In this document: positions 57,300 through 64,000 of the stretch, piece after piece
How the letters are laid out: every line of letters begins with the position of its first letter
Position numbering within the stretch: position 1 is the first letter of the stretch
Source of the DNA: Straminergon stramineum
Lineage: Eukaryota > Streptophyta > Bryopsida > Hypnales > Calliergonaceae
NCBI GenBank assembly: GCA_963920665.1
Contig: OY987270.1
Location: 18,378,019 to 18,442,018, forward strand
DNA: 64,000 bases
Direction of reading: 5' to 3'
Position numbers and translations under genes: made by a program
The notes under the pieces: generated by a model
What the model was told of the DNA's origin: nothing
Seen by the model: the letters and a program-made list of their open reading frames with translations, nothing else
Database searches by the model: none

Positions 57300-58131
57300 G
57301 TCCACTAATCTTACAAACTTTTTTTGTACCATTCAAAGAATCTTGCATAATCTTGAATAAAATTGGCATTTTTTGTCTTGGATAATTAACATTCAATTCT
57401 TACACAATACCAATCAAGTATATCAAAATTCAATTTTCAGTGAATTTTTAAATTCAATTTTCATGGTTTTACATAATAATTCATCGAAAAACATTGGTGA
57501 TGAATTTCTAAAATTCGATCATGGACATATGTAGGAAATATCTATGTGTACATTTTTCCTTCAACAAGCATCTCCAAAAAAGCTTCACAATTCCCTCTAT
57601 AGAGATTTCAATGTTGGGGTGACAGTGCCCTAATTTTGAAAATAGATATCTTTTTACTATAATTAGATTTTGGCAAGGAAATTGTACCATCATGCTCACA
57701 TGTATAAAATTAGTTATAGTGTGAGGGTCAAATAGAAAAATCTAGTTAAAATATAAAAGATATCTATTTTACAAAGTTTGGCCACATGACATTTCATGTT
57801 GAATTCTTCCTAGATAATAATTTTGTTAATTAATAGGGTATTTTTTTAATATGATAAATGTGTGTATAGATGTTCCCTACATATCTCTGCAATCAAATGA
57901 AAAAATTCATCACCAATTGTTTTCAATAAAATGTTATATAAAACCATAAAAATTGACTTAAAAAATTCACTGAAAATGGAATTTTGGTTTAGAAAATGAA
58001 ACAAAAATTTGGTATGCTTGATTGGTATTGTAAGAACTAAATATTAATCGTGCAAGACAAAAAATGTTAATTTTCTTCAATATTATGTGAGATTCTTTGA
58101 ATGGTACAAAAAAATGTTTGAAAGATTATTG
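57300..58131. repeat. Large foldback element, arms of about 245 bp
   Basis: The arms 57300-57545 and 57867-58131 are inverted complements with differences: tttttgtaccattcaaagaa pairs with ttctttgaatggtacaaaaa, and gaatttctaaaattcgatcat-type inner parts follow. A core of about 320 bp lies between them. It has no coding. It may be a foldback MITE. Confidence 0.85.
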
Positions 58132-58209
58132 GATATGACTTCTACATTCATACATTAAGTTAGACTATTTGTTTTGTTTTGTTTTGTTTGTTTGTTTGTT
58201 ATAGTGAGA

Positions 58210-59420
58210 TCTCTTTGACGGTGTGTCTCCAAGTTGTGTCCTTGGTATTGTTGCAAAGCCCTTAGCGGTAAGGGGTGCACAAGCTTTGTTTCATTACTTT
58301 CATAGGTTTGGACATATGGCATGAAAGTTATGGATTTTTGAAATATTTGAAAACTACTCTAACTTTTACAAGTGTTCCCTATGCCATTGCTACAATAAAA
58401 ATAAAAATAAAAATATTTAAAAAAAATTATTCATAAAAACTTTGAAATTCAATAACTTTCACATCATAGGTCCAAACGCAATGAAACAAAGCCCATGCAC
58501 CCCTCCTCAATGAGAGCTTTCCAATGGTACCTAGAATGTGAGTGGGGGACTCACAGTTCGGGAGATCTCAATGTAACAACAAACATCCTAACTTAATGTA
58601 CAAACTAGTGTGCCTTGTGCCATTGCCACAATCAAAATCAATTTTTAATTTATAAAATTTATAAAATTCAATATTTTTTGTGCACAAAGGAGTGCATGGG
58701 CTTTGTTGTGGTGTGAGAGGTTGCATTATTGATACAAATATAAAACTTTATACACAAAGGAATGAAAGGGCTTTGTTTTGTGGCATTTGGACCTGCAATG
58801 TGAAAGTTATGGTTTTCCCCACATAAAAGATAATTAAATTAAATTTTACTGATTCATAAAACCTTGAAATTCAATAACTTTCACATTGTAGGTCCAATCA
58901 CCACGAAACAAAGTTCATGGAACCCTTTGCACAAAGAGCTTCCCAATGGTACCAAGAGCACTTTTGAAAGACTCACAATTTCTTAGATCTGAGCATATTA
59001 CACAAACAAAAAACCTAACTAAAGGTATAGATTTTGACTATGGCATCAACACATGACATTTGGACCAATAGTTTGATCAAAGTTTTTATGAATAAAAAAA
59101 TGGATTGAAATTATCTTTTATTTTGAAAAATCCATAATTCTCACATTGCAAGTTCAAACATTATGAAACAAAGCCCTAGTTGCACTCTTTCATGCATAGA
59201 GCTTTCTATTTGTGCCAATTTCGTGGCTTTTGGATGTATGGTATGAAAGTTATGAATTTTTTAAATTAAAAAATTGAATTAGATTATAATTTGTTTTGGA
59301 AAAAACATAACTTTTGTATCACATGTCCAAACACCATGAAACAAAGCCCTTCACTCCTTTGTGCATGAAGCTTTCTATTTGTACTAAGAATGCAACCTCA
59401 TACACTACTATGTCAAAGTT
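58210..59420. repeat. Array of about eight short repeats in both orientations
   Basis: The unit reads ataactttcacatcataggt, ccaaacaccatgaaacaaag, ccc and, 30 bp on, gagctttccaatggtacc. Copies in + orientation begin near 58446, 58870, 59128 and 59305. Inverted ones lie near 58270-58350, 58680, 58760 and 59225. Another copy is at 62595-62700. Confidence 0.8.
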
Positions 59421-61380
59421 ATTGAATTTCAAATTTTTAATGAATGAAAAAATTAGAAAATTATTTTTATTTTTATTTTGGTTGTACCAACAATAGAGGG
59501 TATACTAGTGTGAATTTAATTTAATTTTTGAAGATGAAGTCCTTTGTTCTCTACAAGTCATAGAACTATAAACTTTCCATTGGAAAATTGCCAGAGGAGA
59601 TGGTTTTTTGTTTGGGAGAGAAGGTGCACATAATAGCTTTCATAGGGATTTTTCTAAAATAGGGAGTCCACTTGTAACGCAAAATGTGTTGGCCAGTGCA
59701 TGCTTTTTGTGAAAGCTCTAGACGTGCAACTGCAACGAGTAGTCCCTAGCCATGTGAGCTTTAAATATAGTGACTTAAAAATAAAAAAATCTAAGTCACT
59801 ACTAGATCTTTTATGTAGATGAAAGGTTTTCCATTACTTGGTAGGGGTAGCTCTCATAGATCGCAAAGAACATGTAGCTACTTCAGACCGTTCAAAGGTG
59901 TCCGGTGAGAGTCCTTAATTAGAAAAATCACTGCGAAATAATTCTATTCGGCAGAAAAAATGTAGGTATAAAATGTGAATTTCTATTTAAAGTTAAGAAA
60001 TATAGGAGCCACTTGTCCATGACGTTTTGTGTCATTTGTGATAAGGATCTGCAAAGGCAAAAAAGACACACAAGTGTAGAAGAAGGCAATAGGTAGCCTC
60101 AACAGAGCGCCAACTACATTGAAAATTGCCTTGTATTCCAAAGAATTGTCGAGGACTATACGTGCAATACGTACAAGGGAATTCAACAACCAAAAAATGA
60201 GAGGAAGGCAAAGAAGGTGAAACTACAAGCTCAAAGGAGTACCACAATCAAACTTCAAGAAGGTTAATTTTCTTGTATCCCATCAAATTGTTCCATTGAA
60301 ATTCTATTACGTCCTCTTTTGTATTTGATGGGCATGGGGCTTAGCATATGCTCCCTTTGAAAAGCTTCTAATTCTTCTACTTATCGTAGAAGAGACTGGC
60401 ATCCATGATGAAGAAGGACTCTATAAAAGTGGAAGCCGACTACAGTACAGTGAATACGGAATGCATTTTGATATTAACCATGACCATAGCAACAACTTCC
60501 CCTGTACAATGGATAAATCGCAATCCCTACATGACAATTTTGCAACAACGACAAGTGTCATATGCTTGGATTCTTTGAAGGCAACCTTGATTACAGGTTT
60601 GGTCACACACTTTTAGGCGATTAAACTATATGATGTTTGACCGGACGTTGACAAACTGAATTGGAGTATAATGGTAAGGAATATTCTAAACTCATTAGAG
60701 TAGGTGCTGCACTTGTATGCATTGTATGTGAAGAAAGTAGGAATCTATGGAAGTGCATGGCATTGTCGACAACTTTGTATTCATAATGAATAAATGCAGT
60801 GTGTGTTACACTTTGAAAATTCATTCTTGATGTATTGAAGTTCGGGGAGATGGATCCAATTGAACTGAGGAGATGAATTCAATTTGAATGATTGCAGGCA
60901 AGACTAGCATTCATAATCCCAAACGGACTGGTAATTTTGTGGCCGGATAACCTTATGCACATGTAGCAAAAGAAGTGTAGGGTGCTTGAAGGTACTGACC
61001 AAATTGCAATGGAACCCTTTGCAAGCAACTCTTTTGAAATGGCAATTGTACGTGTAAGGCAAGAATATTTCTAAGACAAAATACATATGTACATAGGTTT
61101 TTTTTTGTTGTGATGTTTGTACTGTTGATGCTAAACCATTGAAAGTGCATCTTGTAGAATTTAGGGCAAGAAGGTGAAGAAAACTTTTAATGAGGAGTGC
61201 AGGAAGAACTATAAAAAAAATAAAGCAATTATAATAAAACTTATTAAGAATATGGAACACCTACAAGACACATGCTTTCATTTGTCCAATTGTTCCTATG
61301 AAGCAAATGTAGATTTCCAAATATAAGGATTTTTAACCCAACATGAAGCATTCCAATGTTGACATCACAAGATTATATCA
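59421..61380. other. No recognisable gene
   Basis: Short open frames occur on both strands (for example 60904-61260 on -), but none has a recognisable motif or stands out in composition. A Lys-rich stretch readable on + at 60123-60265 could be a trace of an old element protein, without firm support. Confidence 0.4.
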
Positions 61381-62120
61381 TCACACGAACTTTGAATTTG
61401 CTAATTGTGAGCACCATATGAATTCCTTGTATGCCAATTGGGAGCATCATGTGAAGTCACAGAGTGCCAAATGTTAGCACCCAATGTGGAGTAAAATGAT
61501 ATCAAAAAATATCCACAGTGATGCATGCATTTATTTTTTAATTTCCTACTTCCAAATTGAAAAGACTCGCAATTTTGTCTTGAAAGGATATATTCTAGTC
61601 ATTCAGTAAGGTGTTTTCATGAAAGTCCTAGGCACAAGATATTTAGCAACTTTTACTAAAAATACAAGACCTTACAATATGCTAAAATCAACTAAAAATC
61701 AGACTTAAAACACACCTTTCTCTTGTAGTGCTAATTGGAACTAGAAGTCAAATATCAATTTTCTATTGATAGAAAATTCCCTTTGACTAGCCTCCCTTGG
61801 TTTGAACTTATTATACTAATAGGATAATTGCTAATTTGGTCATTATCCTTCTTCAACAATTCACCAAGTAACTAGGACTTGTTTACATTGTTAGGTACCA
61901 TCCAATTGATAATATGAAAGTTTTATAAAAAGTTTATCAAATTGGACACTACCTATTTAATCATACTCCCTACATAGCACTCCCAATTGTTTGTGCCCTC
62001 ACAAACACTCATGTGTCCTTAATCCTTGTACCTTCTACTATCCAATTGGCTTGACCTAACTTAATGACACTCTAGCTAAGTCTAGTTAACTTGTGCTTTA
62101 GCCAAGTGGGCTAATTCTTC
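61380..62120. repeat. CCAATTGG-rich repeat, copy D
   Basis: 61725-61885 is the inverted complement of 45165-45310 (ctagttccaatta, agaaaattg, accaagg). gccaattggg, tccaattgat, tcccaattg and tatccaattggc follow at short intervals. Confidence 0.6.
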
Positions 62121-64000
62121 CATTTAGAGTTGCAATCTTTATTATCCATGCTACAAAACAAATTATTTTTTTACATATGCCAAGATACCATATACATAGA
62201 TTGGTTCCAAAGTGCCAAATACAACATTTGTTTTAAATAATGATTGCAATTATCAATTGATTCAAATGATAAACTTCATTTTCTTTTGCAAGCAAGGCTA
62301 TGCATGATATATTGATTATATTTCACACTATATTAGTTTTTTGAAAGTTTAAATTCTTTTAATTTACAAATTTATTACTCTCAAATTTAATTATTTTTAT
62401 TTTTGAATTTATAAATCCATAACTCTGAAATTATTTCCTATCCAGTTAGTAATCTTTGTATTTCTTTTAGAAGAAACATCAATAAACACCATAACAAACA
62501 AAACAAGCAACCTCATTTAAGGTATAGACTAGTGTGTCTTGTGTTGTTGTCATAATAATTGTCAAAGTAAAAGTAATTTTCTAGTTTTTTAATTTATAAA
62601 AACTTCAAAATTCAATATCTTTTCTATAGTGACTCAAAATGCGATGAAATAAAGTTTGTGCTCAATCACTCCTAGCTATGGGCTTTCTAATGATACCAAG
62701 TATGCAATGACATGATGCACGATCCAAGAAATCTTATTGTAAAAAAATTAATAAAACAAATAAAAAACAAACAACCTAATGTAATGTATGGATATCATCT
62801 TTAAGAGCCCCATTTCTTAAGATGAGATTGTTCCTTTCACATGTAACAATTGTAAGCTTATTGTTCAAATCTTCTACTTCCAAAGATATTGCATTAAATT
62901 ATTTCTGCATGACAATTTCATTATCAATCAAAGCTTTATTTTTCTTACATGTATAATAGAACATTGATCTTGTTGATGATAAAAGATACTCTAAATGATT
63001 CTTTTATTAAAATTATTTATTTTAAAATCATTCAATTCTATCTTTGAATTTATGATTTTCTTGAAGTTTTTTTGTTATCTTTTAATTCATTATTCAATTC
63101 TATTGTAAACTCCTTTTTAACCCCTCAAGGACTAGCTGAAGAAAACACAACGTGTTTTGTTCAAATTTTCAATGACAAATTCTTGGAAGGGTGAAACAAA
63201 TCTCAATATTTTACAAAGTAGAATCTTGTAGAGTAACATGTTGGCATACTTGTTGATTTTTTTATTTTCAAAATTTTCATGTGAGAAGTATTTAAAATTT
63301 TATTTAGGAAATGTAGTCTAATAGACTACATTGTTAGGAAATGTAGTCCAATAAAAGGAATCATTGAGATGGAAAAGAATCATTTTTTTAGTTATTTCTA
63401 TTCTTCACTCTGCACAAATAAACTAGGTCTACTGAATTTTTTTTCAAATTTTTATTTTTAGGAATTTTAACAATACAAGGTTCAATCTGGTCTAATTATT
63501 TAGACAAAATAATTAGAATGATTCCAAATGTTTTGAAAGTGTTCCAAAAAAATATGATAATAATATCAAATTTTTATATTTCAAAATTGACACATATATT
63601 AAAAAAAATGAAAATTTTGTAGGATCTAATTTAGTCAATTTTGGTTTTTTAATCTTTCTGTTTGAAAATTTATAAAAATTTGATAGAGTATTTTTATTGT
63701 TCATTTCTGAAAATGAAAAATAATAAATTTGCCTTAGATTTTAGTAAAAAATTTTTAGGGGGGAAGGTAAAAAATCATTATTGATCTATTTATAATTTTC
63801 TTCCCCAGCAACTACATTTTTTGCCTATAAAGTTGATCAATTGTTATAATTTGAAAGTCCAATAGTTCCATATTTTCCAAAATCAACTCCATGTATATTA
63901 TTTAGACAAAGTACTTTTCACTTTTGTAGGGTTAAAATTAAAATTTCAATATCATAGTAGGACAATTCATTGAAAACCTTTATTTTCAAAAAGTTGTTAG
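62121..64000. other. AT-rich sequence without recognisable genes
   Basis: Apart from one copy of the AACTTTC/ACAAAGC repeat at 62595-62700 nothing structured was seen. The frames at 63513-63704 and similar are Asn/Lys/Phe-rich and probably chance. Confidence 0.5.

Noticed and set aside
60904..61260. 118-codon frame on the - strand
   Set aside because: Hydrophobic mixed sequence without a motif, and an overlapping frame on the same strand is equally long; no support for a gene.
45160..61890. Inverted copies at 45165-45310 and 61725-61885 as ends of one 16-kb element
   Set aside because: A third related copy near 56290 and the solo LTR at 19801-21112 show that these are members of a dispersed LTR family; no matching duplication was found.

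Overview
The window is repeat-dominated nuclear DNA from a land plant. It is AT-rich, built of nested Ty3/gypsy LTR elements, a MULE-type transposase with plant-style introns, and many small inverted-repeat elements. No ordinary host gene, rRNA, tRNA or CRISPR array was recognised. The protein families look to me more like repeats of ferns, lycophytes, bryophytes or gymnosperms than of flowering plants, but that is an impression and the species cannot be fixed from the sequence.

Region 1 (1-15064) is a Ty3/gypsy retrotransposon that looks young. The 5' LTR is cut by the window edge (last 1557 bp present) and the 3' LTR is complete (11683-15064, 3382 bp). The overlapping LTR parts show no difference that I could find. 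Inside are a PBS, an ORF upstream of gag, one uninterrupted gag-pro-RT-RNaseH-integrase ORF of 2224 codons, and a third ORF behind pol. The inferred full length is about 16.9 kb. The LTR contains a convincing 135-bp intron and may encode N-terminal exons.

Region 2 (15065-17120) is repeat debris. Region 3 (17131-44396) is the main discovery: a 27.3-kb unit with imperfect terminal inverted repeats and an exact 10-bp flanking duplication (GTAGCCACTC). It carries a decayed Mutator-like (MULE) transposase on the + strand (37723-41677, with a SWIM zinc finger). A divergent gene of at least 11 exons on the - strand (24498-32273) reads as a ParB-like domain followed by an N4/N6-type DNA amino-methyltransferase. 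A gag-pro-RT gene (18169-23365, -) lacks RNase H and integrase. Between the two divergent genes, and in their introns, lies a family of 16-bp palindromes of the type CTCTCGGnnCCGAGAG plus three 330-bp tandem repeats. Four later insertions sit inside: two solo LTRs, a TTAA-flanked piggyBac-like MITE and a Tc1-type DD34E element. For the MITE, and for the solo LTR in the gag-pro-RT gene, removing the insert and one target duplication restores the reading frame; for the solo LTR in the methyltransferase gene the flanks also join in frame, but with an imperfect duplication.

Region 4 (44407-64000) is old nested repeat DNA: a (GA)n microsatellite, a degenerate Athila-like pol on the - strand split by a second TTAA-flanked MITE, a 5.1-kb solo LTR (50014-55092) of the same family as Region 1 that itself contains another solo LTR, a Stowaway-like MITE, a large foldback element, an array of short inverted and direct repeats, and CCAATTGG-rich sequence that belongs to an LTR family. 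The last about 2 kb is AT-rich with no recognisable gene.
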